From Methanococcoides sp. (GTDB lineage: Archaea > Halobacteriota > Methanosarcinia > Methanosarcinales > Methanosarcinaceae), in NCBI GenBank assembly GCA_021108275.1, contig JAIORD010000041.1:62001-126000 (forward strand): a stretch of 64,000 nucleotides of DNA, given 5' to 3'. Positions 8,462-17,372 of this stretch are shown in pieces. The notes under the pieces are model-generated. The model saw nothing but the letters and a program-made list of their open reading frames with translations, was not told the origin of the DNA and searched no databases. The position numbers and the translations under genes were made by a program. Position 1 is the stretch's first letter, and the number at the start of each line of letters is the position of its first letter.

Positions 8462-9847
8462 TTAGAGACCGTAGTTCTCTGGCAGGAAGACCTTAACTTC
8501 TTCCTTGTACTTGGTCATGCAATCGCTCATGAAAGTATCCTGGTCGTCTGTGAGTGCCATAAGTGCAGCTTTTGCGTCTGCAAGGGCACCCTTCTCGAAT
8601 TTGGTCATTTCGAGCTTGCCAGCTATGCCTTCTTCCATGATCTCTACTGACTTGATAGCAGCGTTCTTTGCACGGAGGTAAATGTCATTACCGTCCTTGA
8701 CAATAGCTTCACCCACGCGGTATGCGTTGTCATATGCAAGAACATAGCCCTGTGGGTCCCTGTACTTGTCAGAAAGCATAAAGAGGTCCCTGAGAGTCTT
8801 TTCCTGACCTGTTGCTGTTGCTGTGTTCATCAAAGCACAGTCGTAAGCAAGGGACTCTCCCCAGCACTGTACAGAGGTACCACCGAATTCTGCGTGATAT
8901 TCGACAGATTCATTTGACCAAAGGTCACAGCACTGCATAACAAGGTTACCCATGACATCCGAGTGTGCACATGTGGAGGATTTACCTTCCTGTGAGATAG
9001 GTACACCGGAGATAGCTTTTATGATGGTGTTCTCATATCCACAGTCCTTACCTGGGCCAACTGCACCAGCTTCATATGCTGCAAGTGATCTTGGTGCAGA
9101 GATAGCTCTTGCGATGATAGCAAGGGTGTGTGCAAGGTTCTTGTCAAGAAGACCGCCACCAATGAACATTGCAGTGTTTGCTTCGGAACAGTCTGTGTCA
9201 CCTGCGGAAACTACTCCGTGCTTCTTTGCGACAGAGCTGATCTCCTGCCAGAGGAAGTCCATATCCATGGTTCCAAGGCATCCAATAGCATAGAGCATAC
9301 CAGGAACATCGTTCCTCAGGATAGCATAATCGAATACTTCTTTACCACCCATTGATTCAACTGAAAGAAGGTCAGCACCGTTTGCAGCAACCTCTTCAAA
9401 GGACTCCATCAGGACATTGAACTTGTCTCCTCTAAGACCAAGGAAATCACGGTCTTCACGAACGTCACCAGGGGTGTGTCTTAATGCACATTTGATGCCG
9501 TATTCATCGTGGAACTCTTCCATAATGGTCTTCTGTGCGTGTGCGACCTCTCCTCCCCATGTTGGGTTGTTGGTCATCTGCTCGACGTGTTCTGTCTCAA
9601 GGACAACAGCAGGGAAACCTACCTGGACCATACGGTTCATGATATCTGTGGTTATCCTCTGGTATTCTTTGACGAGCTTCTCTTTTGATGCACCTGCTTC
9701 AGGCCTTGGTGCATAGTTAACTTCAGGTGTAGTGTATCCGGCACCGATTTCGAGTCCAAGTCCTGCTTTTACAGGGTGCTTACATTTACCAAAGATCATG
9801 TCATCTGCACTGTCATACGCCATTTTTGTATATCTGTTGATTGCCAT
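8462..9847 (-). CDS. mtaB: Methanol:corrinoid methyltransferase MtaB, copy 1
   Basis: The zinc enzyme that cleaves methanol and methylates the Co(I) corrinoid of MtaC, in the cytoplasm. The 461-residue length equals that of Methanosarcina MtaB, and the sequence follows it from end to end ('GLGLEIGAGYT', 'VNYAPRPEAGASKEKL', 'PENYGL' at the C-terminus). The two cysteine zinc ligands are in 'AGDTDCSEANTAMF' and 'VGPGKDCGYEN'. I start at ATG 9847 (MAINRYTK) because GAGGTGA lies just upstream and the protein then aligns with the family; the upstream codons add only three residues. It is 13 nt after mtaC, so the two are co-transcribed. No in-frame amber codon is needed, unlike the methylamine methyltransferases. 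Confidence 0.97.
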   Translation of the reverse strand: MAINRYTKMAYDSADDMIFGKCKHPVKAGLGLEIGAGYTTPEVNYAPRPEAGASKEKLVKEYQRITTDIMNRMVQVGFPAVVLETEHVEQMTNNPTWGGEVAHAQKTIMEEFHDEYGIKCALRHTPGDVREDRDFLGLRGDKFNVLMESFEEVAANGADLLSVESMGGKEVFDYAILRNDVPGMLYAIGCLGTMDMDFLWQEISSVAKKHGVVSAGDTDCSEANTAMFIGGGLLDKNLAHTLAIIARAISAPRSLAAYEAGAVGPGKDCGYENTIIKAISGVPISQEGKSSTCAHSDVMGNLVMQCCDLWSNESVEYHAEFGGTSVQCWGESLAYDCALMNTATATGQEKTLRDLFMLSDKYRDPQGYVLAYDNAYRVGEAIVKDGNDIYLRAKNAAIKSVEIMEEGIAGKLEMTKFEKGALADAKAALMALTDDQDTFMSDCMTKYKEEVKVFLPENYGL

Positions 9848-9860
9848 TTTTCTCACCTCT

Positions 9861-10631
9861 TCAGTGTTTGTGGAATTCTTCTTTCAGTGCGCTAATGCTA
9901 GATCCTGCAAGGATCTTGTCAGCGATCTTAGGTGCGTCAGCAGCTTCTTCGCCATAAATACCCAGATCGTAGGTAGATACGAAGTCCTGGTTTACAGCTC
10001 CACCACCACAAGCGAATGGAACATTGAGACCTGCTTCAAGTAACCTGTCGTTGACTGCTTTGAAAGCATACATTGTTGTAGTCATCAGTGCAGTACCTGT
10101 AAGCATGAGAGGTTTCTCTGCCTTGACAGCTTCAATTACCTCATCTACAGGAACATCACGGCCAAGGTCAACTACCTCATATCCGTTTGCTCTGAGAAGT
10201 GCAGCGACGATAGATTTACCGATATCGTGAACATCTCCTTCTGCAACATGGCAGACTACCTTTCCTTTAGAAACAGGAGTTTCATCGGACTGTGACTTGC
10301 AGAACTCGATACCGTCGAGCATTGCATCTGCAGACATCATTACGTTTGGCAGGAAGATCGTTCCCTGGTCATACAGATCAGTAACTACTTTCATACCAAC
10401 CATTAGAGCATCGTCGATCAGAGCAATTGGATTCTTTCCTGCTTTGATGGCTTTTTCAAGACCTTCGATAACGTCGTCTTCTTCGCCATCAAAGATTGCT
10501 ACTGCAATTTCCCTGAACAGTGGATCCTTAGGATAAAGTTCAGCTGCAGCATCTTCAGGCGTCATTGCCTTTTCCAATTTCACATTGTATCTTACCAGAA
10601 TTTCACTGGGGTCTATATCCAACCTGGTCAT
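9861..10631 (-). CDS. mtaC: Methanol corrinoid protein MtaC, copy 1
   Basis: A 256-residue corrinoid protein that accepts the methyl group from methanol via MtaB and presents it to MtaA. The N-terminal helical cap domain runs to about residue 120 ('DDALMVGMKVVTDLYDQG'). The B12-binding Rossmann domain follows, with the lower-ligand histidine in 'EGDVHDIGKSIV', then 'VVDLGRDVPVDEV' and 'FACGGGAVNQDFV'. It is first in the mtaCB pair, with a long AT-rich leader upstream. ATG at 10631 is preceded on the minus strand by the purine-rich 'aaaggaaggaagc', a good ribosome-binding site. It is very similar to copy 2 at 12823. Confidence 0.97.
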   Translation of the reverse strand: MTRLDIDPSEILVRYNVKLEKAMTPEDAAAELYPKDPLFREIAVAIFDGEEDDVIEGLEKAIKAGKNPIALIDDALMVGMKVVTDLYDQGTIFLPNVMMSADAMLDGIEFCKSQSDETPVSKGKVVCHVAEGDVHDIGKSIVAALLRANGYEVVDLGRDVPVDEVIEAVKAEKPLMLTGTALMTTTMYAFKAVNDRLLEAGLNVPFACGGGAVNQDFVSTYDLGIYGEEAADAPKIADKILAGSSISALKEEFHKH

Positions 10632-11427
10632 GTTTTGCTTCCTTCCTTTGTTTTTTTTAATAATAATTGAAGTGCTATTCTTCTTGGGAAGAATACCACC
10701 ATCGATCCAATCATAGGATTTCGTTCTGAAAACCTATTCAAACGTCTCTCATTCAAGTATATAAACATTTGTTTCTAAATGATTTTATATATAAGTATTA
10801 CGATTTGATTAAAAAAAAGTACAAAGGTAAAATATATAAAAAATAAGCTTTATTGATATCGAAAATACATAAAAAAATTAACAATATAAAGAACAAACAA
10901 AACAAATTTAGTAAATACATTTATATAATATTATCAAATTCGCTTTAAAAATAACTAATATATAAAACATTTGCAAAATGGAAATATTTGGTCGATACCA
11001 ATATGGATAAATAAAGTCTATTGATGTTTATTTTTAAATATATCAATTGATTTTATAGAAATATATACACTTGAATGTAGAAACTTATAAATATAAAATA
11101 CCATTGCACTATTTTGGTTAAATAAAAAGAAAACGACATCAATAAAAGGATTAATTGAAAATGACAATTCAAGATCATTTTATTATATCAACCAAATTAA
11201 ACAATAATCTGTATATACACAAATTATTAAATAATAAGTATATATACATATTAATTTCGATATTTTCGAATAATACAAAACACTTAAATACTACATATCG
11301 AGGATCAAAGATCCAATCCAAAAAATGGAAATAGATGACTGAAAAATTCATTGCACGACAATCGTAACGAAAAGAAAAAAAGAAAATGGGGCGTAAGATG
11401 GAGAGATAAAAGATAAAAATAAAAACT
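10632..11427 (-). promoter_or_regulatory. Long AT-rich leader/promoter region of mtaCB copy 1
   Basis: This 796-bp gap separates the 3' end of mtaB copy 2 from mtaC copy 1 and holds no gene. It is extremely AT-rich. A TATA-like run (TTATATATAA near 10790 on the minus strand) would give a leader of roughly 130 nt. Within that leader, TATTCTTC (10676-10683) and GAAGAATA (10688-10695) form a perfect 8-bp hairpin with a 4-nt loop. Long structured 5' leaders are known for mta transcripts in Methanosarcina; that this one works in the same way is inference. The part close to 11428 may also end the copy 2 transcript. Confidence 0.4.
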
Positions 11428-12810
11428 TCAGTAACCGTAATTTTCAGGTCTGAAGCTCTCCATCGTTGAAAGTTTGTTTAGATTCTCTTCAATGAACACA
11501 TCCTTTTCATCAGTAAGTGAATGAAGGGACTTGATCGCCTTTGCAAGAGAAGCTTTCTCAAAGCGTGAAAGTTCAAGCTGTCCGCGAGAACCTTCATCAA
11601 CGATATTACATGCCTCTATCGCAGCATTCTTAGCACGTAGATAGATATCATTACCATCCTTTACGATCGATTCACCTATCCTATAAGCATTATCGAATGC
11701 AAGTATGAATGCCTGAGGATCCCTATATCTGTCGGAGACCATGAAAACATCCCTGAATACCTTCGCATATCCAGCCTCTATTGCCGTGTTCATCATGGAA
11801 CAATCATATGATAGGGTCTCCCCCCAACATTGAACACTTGTACCACCAAACTCACCACGGTACTCCACAGATTCATTGGACCAGAGATCGCAGCATTGCA
11901 TAGCAAGATTACCCATGACATCAGAGTGAGCACAAGTTGAGCCCTTTCCTTCCTGTGAGATGGGGACACCAGATATGGCCTTGATTATGGTGTTCTCATA
12001 CCCACAATCTTTACCGGGACCAACAGCTCCTGCTTCATATGCAGCAAGTGAACGCGGTGCTGAAACCGCCCTTGCCACAACAGCAAGGGTGTGGGCAAGC
12101 TTTCTGTCAAGTAGACCACCTGCAATGAACATTGCAGTATTAGCCTGAGAACAATCAGTATCCCCGGCAGCCACAACATCATGTTTCTTTGCTATCTTGC
12201 TAATATCTTCCCATATGAACTCTACATCAAGAGTGCCGAGGATACCTATTGAAAAAAGCACACCTGAGAGATCGTTCCTTATTATTGATGAATCAAAGAC
12301 GCTCTTACCACCAAGTGATTCAATGGAAAGCATATCTGCCCCATTGGAAGCAACCTCTTCAAAAGATTCCAGCAAAAGACCATAAGAGTCACCCCTAAGA
12401 TCGAGGGATTCTTTTCCGCCCCGAATATCAGCAGGCGTATGGCGCAATGCACATTTGATGCCATATTCATCATAAAACTCTTCCATGATGGTCTTCTGTT
12501 CATGTGCTATCTCAGCACCCCATGACGGATTAACGGTCATTTGTTGCACATGTTCCGTTTCAAGCACAACAGAAGGGAAACCGACCTGTACCATTCGTTG
12601 CAGGACATCAGTTGTGATCTTCTGGTATTCTACAATAAGTTTCTCTTTAGACTCACCAGCTGTTGGCCTGGGTGCATAATTAACTTCCGCCGAAGTATAT
12701 CCTGCTCCAATCTCCAGATCAAAACCGGTCTTAACTGGATAGATAGAATGTCCAAAGACCATATCTTCGAAGTCATCATAAGCCATTTTATTATAACGTT
12801 TTAAACTCAA
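11428..12810 (-). CDS. mtaB: Methanol:corrinoid methyltransferase MtaB, copy 2
   Basis: A second MtaB, collinear with copy 1 over its whole length. The zinc-ligand motifs are intact ('AGDTDCSQANTAMF', 'VGPGKDCGYEN') and the 'PENYGY' C-terminus is present. The ATG at 12816 sits only 1-2 nt from GGAGG, whereas TTG at 12810 is 7 nt away and gives a protein starting 'SLKRYNKMAYD', aligned with copy 1. I therefore prefer TTG 12810. Divergence from copy 1 is clear in the last 50 residues ('SLTDEKDVFIEENLNKLSTM'). The pair probably differs in expression or in affinity, as reported for mtaCB1/2/3 isozymes in Methanosarcina. It follows mtaC copy 2 directly; the ribosome-binding site overlaps the mtaC stop region. 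Confidence 0.96.
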   Translation of the reverse strand: MSLKRYNKMAYDDFEDMVFGHSIYPVKTGFDLEIGAGYTSAEVNYAPRPTAGESKEKLIVEYQKITTDVLQRMVQVGFPSVVLETEHVQQMTVNPSWGAEIAHEQKTIMEEFYDEYGIKCALRHTPADIRGGKESLDLRGDSYGLLLESFEEVASNGADMLSIESLGGKSVFDSSIIRNDLSGVLFSIGILGTLDVEFIWEDISKIAKKHDVVAAGDTDCSQANTAMFIAGGLLDRKLAHTLAVVARAVSAPRSLAAYEAGAVGPGKDCGYENTIIKAISGVPISQEGKGSTCAHSDVMGNLAMQCCDLWSNESVEYRGEFGGTSVQCWGETLSYDCSMMNTAIEAGYAKVFRDVFMVSDRYRDPQAFILAFDNAYRIGESIVKDGNDIYLRAKNAAIEACNIVDEGSRGQLELSRFEKASLAKAIKSLHSLTDEKDVFIEENLNKLSTMESFRPENYGY

Positions 12811-12822
12811 ACCCATTCCTCC

Positions 12823-13587
12823 TCAGTGTTTATGGAACTCCTTCCTGAGCTGGCCAATATTCAAGCCGTTGATGATAGCATCTGCGATCTTTGGTACGTC
12901 AGAAGCTTCTTCACAATAAAGGCCAAGTTCATACTGGGACACAAAATCCTGTGTCACCGCACCGCCTCCACACACAACAGGTACATTGATGTCACTTTCA
13001 AGCAACCGGGAATTCACATCCTGGAAACCAATCATCGTTGTCGTCATTAACGACGTTCCCGTAAGCATAATGGGGTTTTCCCTTTTGACAGCCGCAATGA
13101 CCTCTTCCACACAGACATCCTTTCCAAGGTCTACAACTTCATACCCCTTCGCCCTGAGAAGAACGGTCACGATCTTCTTACCAATATCATGGATATCCCC
13201 TTCCACAACATAGGAAACGATCTTACCCTTGTATTCATGCTCCTGACCGGATCGTTCTTTGCAATATTCAATACCTTCGATCATTGCCTGCGCCGAAATA
13301 ATGACATCCGGAAGGTAGAGAACACCGTCATCATAAAGAGTGGAAACTATTTCCATACCCACCATCAGTGCATTGTTAATAAGGTTCAGTGGATCAAGTC
13401 CATTATTGATCGCATTCTGGATACTTTCCACAACCTCATCTTCATCTCCTTCAAAGACGGCTTTCGCGACTTCCCGTATATTCTTTTCCACAGGGAATAA
13501 TTTCTCAGCCACCTCCTCAGGGGTCATTTCCTTTTCCACTTTTACATTATATCGTGTTAGTATACGTTGAGGATTAATATCGATCAC
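12823..13587 (-). CDS. mtaC: Methanol corrinoid protein MtaC, copy 2
   Basis: The 254-residue partner of MtaB copy 2. The lower-ligand motif is 'EGDIHDIGKKIV', and 'VVDLGKDVCVEEV' and 'VVCGGGAVTQDFV' mark the B12 domain. The start is GTG at 13587, with GGAGGG 7 nt upstream. The C-terminal 'LRKEFHKH' matches the 'LKEEFHKH' of copy 1, as expected from duplication of the whole mtaCB pair. The 120 bp upstream (13588-13707) hold a TATA-like run near 13610 and a weak 7-bp inverted repeat (GGTAAAT 13647 / ATTTACC 13676). That repeat could end the sensor gene transcript. Confidence 0.96.
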   Translation of the reverse strand: MIDINPQRILTRYNVKVEKEMTPEEVAEKLFPVEKNIREVAKAVFEGDEDEVVESIQNAINNGLDPLNLINNALMVGMEIVSTLYDDGVLYLPDVIISAQAMIEGIEYCKERSGQEHEYKGKIVSYVVEGDIHDIGKKIVTVLLRAKGYEVVDLGKDVCVEEVIAAVKRENPIMLTGTSLMTTTMIGFQDVNSRLLESDINVPVVCGGGAVTQDFVSQYELGLYCEEASDVPKIADAIINGLNIGQLRKEFHKH

Positions 13588-13707
13588 AATTTAGCCCTCC
13601 ATTAAAATAATTAATATAAATGCCTACAGCTATTCTGATGTGATAAGGTAAATGCAAACATGTGATAAAAACATTATTTACCAGGCAGACAAAACATAAA
13701 GGTCCCT

Positions 13708-16700
13708 TCAATTTATGCCAACCTCCCGACAGATAGCAATGATCGCATCCTGACGATTCCATTTTCCCTTTTGCAATCTTGTTTCCACGGACAGGAGCAT
13801 TCCAGTACCTGTAACCAAAGGTAACCTGAACTCGACCTTATTACCTGTAAGTGCATCCCCAAAGAGCTTTGCTGCTTCGAGTACCTTATTATGAGAATGC
13901 ATTTTTATGAAATTCATGCCAGTTATCTCTTCTTTTGAGTGAGTTAGTTTTTTTGAGACTGCCTCATTGCTGTAGATTACACAACCCTCACTATCCAGAA
14001 CAAGGATCAGATCATCAATACCATCAACGAGTGATTTAAGGTCGTTCTGGTTCTTTTGCATATCGACTTCTGATTCAATGCGACCGATGATGGATCCCAT
14101 CTGTTCAGCAACTGTTTCTACTGATGTACGAATATTGTATGGCATTTCATATTCAGTACGCGATGCAAGGAAAAGAACAGCCACTTCTTCCTCTTGATAT
14201 TTCACCGGGATCACAGCTGTTGCCAGCAGTCCTTCATCTACCCTGTTATCACGCTTTGTCACAGGATAGATATCGGAATACATTTTATAGAGCGGATAAC
14301 CCATCATGAAAAATCGACTCTGCATGGAATCTGCTGCATAGTGAGAATTATTTTTTACAAAATCTTGCGAAAGTCCTTTATGAGATATAAGGTTCAATCC
14401 ACCATTGTTCTTGTCTATTAGATAGAGACTGCCAGAATCGATACTATCTATATGTAAAGCAAATTCCAGAAGCTGGTCAAAGGTTTCCTGAAGGTCCCCT
14501 GAAGGAGTGAAGAAATTACCTACCTCGGACTCAATGTTCAAGAATTGATTGATCCTTTTACGCTCAGTGATATCCATGATGATACCCTGTATATGGATAA
14601 GATCTCCCTCCTCATCATACTGCGGAGTAGATCTTTCGACAACCCATCGAACATCATCAGACCTGGTGATTATCCTGTATTCGAGACGATATTCTGAAGC
14701 ATTTTCTGCAAATTTCCGGGCAAAATAGCTGTGCACCCTTTCCGCATCAGAAGGGTGAATAATGTCACCGTATTGTAGTTTTCCAGAAAGAAAATCCGAC
14801 GGAGAATATCCGAATGTATCGATGTTCTCAGAAACGAATTCAACTGGCCATCCCGACTGAGCATTCCAGAAAAATACAATTGCAGGACTGCTCTTGATAA
14901 CTGTTTGTAATACCTTTTGTACTTCCAGTGAATCAAGCAGTTCCTGTTCTTTCTTTTTCTGCTCAGTTATGTCACGTATGATAGCCATTACAGCAGGCTT
15001 ACCCTGATCATATATGCGCGAAGGACTTATTTCAACAGGAACAATTTCACCCTTACGGTCAAGTAGAGTGACCTCGAATTTATTAGAACTGCTCTTCTGT
15101 TTATCCATAATCTTCGAGAACTGCTTAGTCACCATTCGCCGATATTCAGGTGACAGATAAGAAGAAAAACTGGAATTATGCACCTTTTGGGGAGTAAAAC
15201 CAACGATCTCACAGAACATTGAATTTACAAATTCCAGCACATCATCACGAATTATGATAATGCCGTCATTCCCGTTCTTAACGAGATTGGAGTATTTTTC
15301 TTCCGACACACGTAAAGCTTCATCAGCTTCTCTATGCTCGATCAGTTTTTTCATTTCCTGGATCAATAGTGCCAGGTTACGAGTATCAAGATCATCATAA
15401 GGAGAATCTTTGTTGCCAACTCCCAGAACGAATCGCTCACCTTCTTCATTGGACATGGGAATATCAAAATGACGTGTGATAGTACCGTTCACATCATGGT
15501 CTTTTTCCATTTCAAAAAGATCATTCGGGTAATTTGAAAGCAAATATTTCCCACTTGAGCTCACTTTGATAACTCTGCTGGAAATGTCAAACGGATAATC
15601 ACCCAGGTCCTTGCTCAGTTCGTATTGACCCTTTTCGTCTGTTAAAAGAAGGAAGACCATATCAAAAGAATTGTCTTCATGGATACTGACAAGATAACCG
15701 ATATTGCTCAGAGTTAGTCTTGCAGCAGCCTCCAAAGTGAAATGTAATATATCTTCAATGGATTCATCGGACATCTGGTTGAGTTCAAGAAGCGTCTCAA
15801 GACGAGACTCGTTTAATTGGAGAGAATGTTCACCCATCTTCCTCAGGGTGACATCTTCAAATATGCCCATCCCGCCCTGTAATGATCCATCTATGATCAA
15901 AGAACTGAAAGTGATATGCAGGACAGAATTATTGTTATTTATAATTAGGTGAACATCATCCTCATAGTTCCTCATCTTTCCCGAGATCACATCACTTATG
16001 TCGCTACGAACATCTTTGCAACTAAAAAGATCAAGGACATTATAGCCTGTGATGACATCACGTAAGTGCTCGAATATCTCATTGAATACTTCATTTGAAT
16101 TCGTTATAAGCCCTTTCCGGTCAAAACGAACTATGCCTATGGGTGATTTTTCAAAGATAATCCTGAAGTTCTTTTCAGTATCAACAAGAGCTTTCTCTGC
16201 TTTTCTTTTTTCCCTAATGTCATTTAAGTTCAGCATTACCGCAGACTGTCCTTCGTATTCAATGTAGGAAGTAGTGATCTCCACTGGGATCTCATCTTCA
16301 GTAAGTGAAACAATATTTGCTTCATAAATATTGGAATCATTCTTCTTGCTTGAAAGACATTTATTGTATTTTTTAGAGACCATTCTGCGATATTCAAGCG
16401 AAATATGATCAAGGAAAGGCGAACCAATGATATTGTCTTTTGATGATCCTGTCAGCTCACAGAACTTAGCATTTGTATAACGTACTTCATTGTCAAGGAC
16501 AACAATTATCCCTTCGTTGCCTTTTTCGATCAACGTTGAATATTGACTTTCGTATCGACTACTTTCCTCTTTTGAGGTTTTCAATTCGTCAATATATTCG
16601 AAGGTAACGAGAACAACACAGTCATCATTGTATCTTATCTGTCTCCCGTTGATCATTACCGATCTTGTACCAGCATTGACAAAAGGATATGTCAGCCCAA

Positions 16701-17058
16701 AGTCCTCAAGGGGGAAACCTTCTTTACAAACTCTGCTAAGCCTGCCAAACAGTTCAGGTGAATTTCTCTTGAAAGCAACAAATATGTCAGTATCATTTTC
16801 CAAAAGTTCAGCAGGTTTGATACTGAACATTTTATAGAATGAATCATTCGCATATAATAGATTCAGATTCGGATCAAGTATTATGAGAGCTTCTTTCAAC
16901 GATGCTACTATAGCCTCAAAATAGTTTCCAGGATCATCGGAAAAAGAGAAAGAACTACAGCTATCAGATTCAGATATTCCATCAGACACAACTTTAGATG
17001 AAGTCTTTTTGACAGATATATTATCGGTCTTTTCCATGGAACTGTATATCTTATACAT
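13708..17058 (-). CDS. Large multi-PAS/GAF sensor protein without a kinase domain
   Basis: A 1116-residue soluble protein. In order it shows PAS (about 45-158), PAS (168-285), PAS (293-408), a GAF-like segment (415-575), PAS (585-700), PAS with PAC (715-835, 'GIIMDITERKR'), GAF (838-992) and PAS (1005-1114). It ends at 'IAICREVGIN' with no HisKA, HATPase, receiver or DNA-binding domain, and only 120 bp separate it from mtaC. It has no membrane segment or signal peptide. Repeats PAS2 and PAS4 are alike ('EYRRMVSKKYNK' and 'EYRRMVTKQFSK'), which points to internal duplication. Its place between mtaCB and ramA suggests control of methanol metabolism, comparable in idea to the MsmS-type sensors of Methanosarcina. 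The output partner is unknown. ATG at 17058 touches GGGAG; ATG 17037 is the alternative. Confidence 0.85.
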   Translation of the reverse strand: MYKIYSSMEKTDNISVKKTSSKVVSDGISESDSCSSFSFSDDPGNYFEAIVASLKEALIILDPNLNLLYANDSFYKMFSIKPAELLENDTDIFVAFKRNSPELFGRLSRVCKEGFPLEDFGLTYPFVNAGTRSVMINGRQIRYNDDCVVLVTFEYIDELKTSKEESSRYESQYSTLIEKGNEGIIVVLDNEVRYTNAKFCELTGSSKDNIIGSPFLDHISLEYRRMVSKKYNKCLSSKKNDSNIYEANIVSLTEDEIPVEITTSYIEYEGQSAVMLNLNDIREKRKAEKALVDTEKNFRIIFEKSPIGIVRFDRKGLITNSNEVFNEIFEHLRDVITGYNVLDLFSCKDVRSDISDVISGKMRNYEDDVHLIINNNNSVLHITFSSLIIDGSLQGGMGIFEDVTLRKMGEHSLQLNESRLETLLELNQMSDESIEDILHFTLEAAARLTLSNIGYLVSIHEDNSFDMVFLLLTDEKGQYELSKDLGDYPFDISSRVIKVSSSGKYLLSNYPNDLFEMEKDHDVNGTITRHFDIPMSNEEGERFVLGVGNKDSPYDDLDTRNLALLIQEMKKLIEHREADEALRVSEEKYSNLVKNGNDGIIIIRDDVLEFVNSMFCEIVGFTPQKVHNSSFSSYLSPEYRRMVTKQFSKIMDKQKSSSNKFEVTLLDRKGEIVPVEISPSRIYDQGKPAVMAIIRDITEQKKKEQELLDSLEVQKVLQTVIKSSPAIVFFWNAQSGWPVEFVSENIDTFGYSPSDFLSGKLQYGDIIHPSDAERVHSYFARKFAENASEYRLEYRIITRSDDVRWVVERSTPQYDEEGDLIHIQGIIMDITERKRINQFLNIESEVGNFFTPSGDLQETFDQLLEFALHIDSIDSGSLYLIDKNNGGLNLISHKGLSQDFVKNNSHYAADSMQSRFFMMGYPLYKMYSDIYPVTKRDNRVDEGLLATAVIPVKYQEEEVAVLFLASRTEYEMPYNIRTSVETVAEQMGSIIGRIESEVDMQKNQNDLKSLVDGIDDLILVLDSEGCVIYSNEAVSKKLTHSKEEITGMNFIKMHSHNKVLEAAKLFGDALTGNKVEFRLPLVTGTGMLLSVETRLQKGKWNRQDAIIAICREVGIN

Positions 17059-17249
17059 CTCCCGTTTTTTGATCTAAACAATTTTTTGCTTTTTAAGAAT
17101 GGAATTTATTTGATTCGATTATATATTTGTTTTGAACCCTCTTATAGATGGACAACTCATGATTTATACCTTATCTTCTAAAGGTAGAATCTCCATATTT
17201 TAATGATCTTTCTGAACGAAAGAGTTATCATAAATAAATGAATAAATAA

Positions 17250-17348
17250 ATTTGCTCACATCTAAGATCTATAGTAGCTTCCTTCGATCCAATCTGTTTA
17301 CTCTTTAGACCTATATCCAGTACGTCAGTACAACGGGTGTGAGCAAAT
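17250..17348. repeat. 11-bp inverted repeat bracketing 77 bp
   Basis: ATTTGCTCACA (17250-17260) and TGTGAGCAAAT (17338-17348) are exact reverse complements. They lie in the 314-bp gap between ramA and the sensor gene (17059-17372), just outside the ramA stop. The sequence inside has no reading frame. The repeat may form a long stem or be the ends of a vanished small element. The rest of the gap is AT-rich with TATA-like runs for the sensor gene. Confidence 0.4.
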
Positions 17349-17372
17349 AATTAAATGTTCGCCTCATGAAAA

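Noticed and set aside
8462-13587. Possible methylamine methyltransferases with in-frame amber (pyrrolysine) codons
   Set aside because: The proteins match MtaB/MtaC from end to end with the MtaB zinc cysteines. No amber read-through is needed.
13588-13707. Kinase domain of the PAS/GAF sensor lost by a frameshift
   Set aside because: Only 120 bp lie between the sensor stop and mtaC copy 2, far too little to hold a shifted HisKA-HATPase part.
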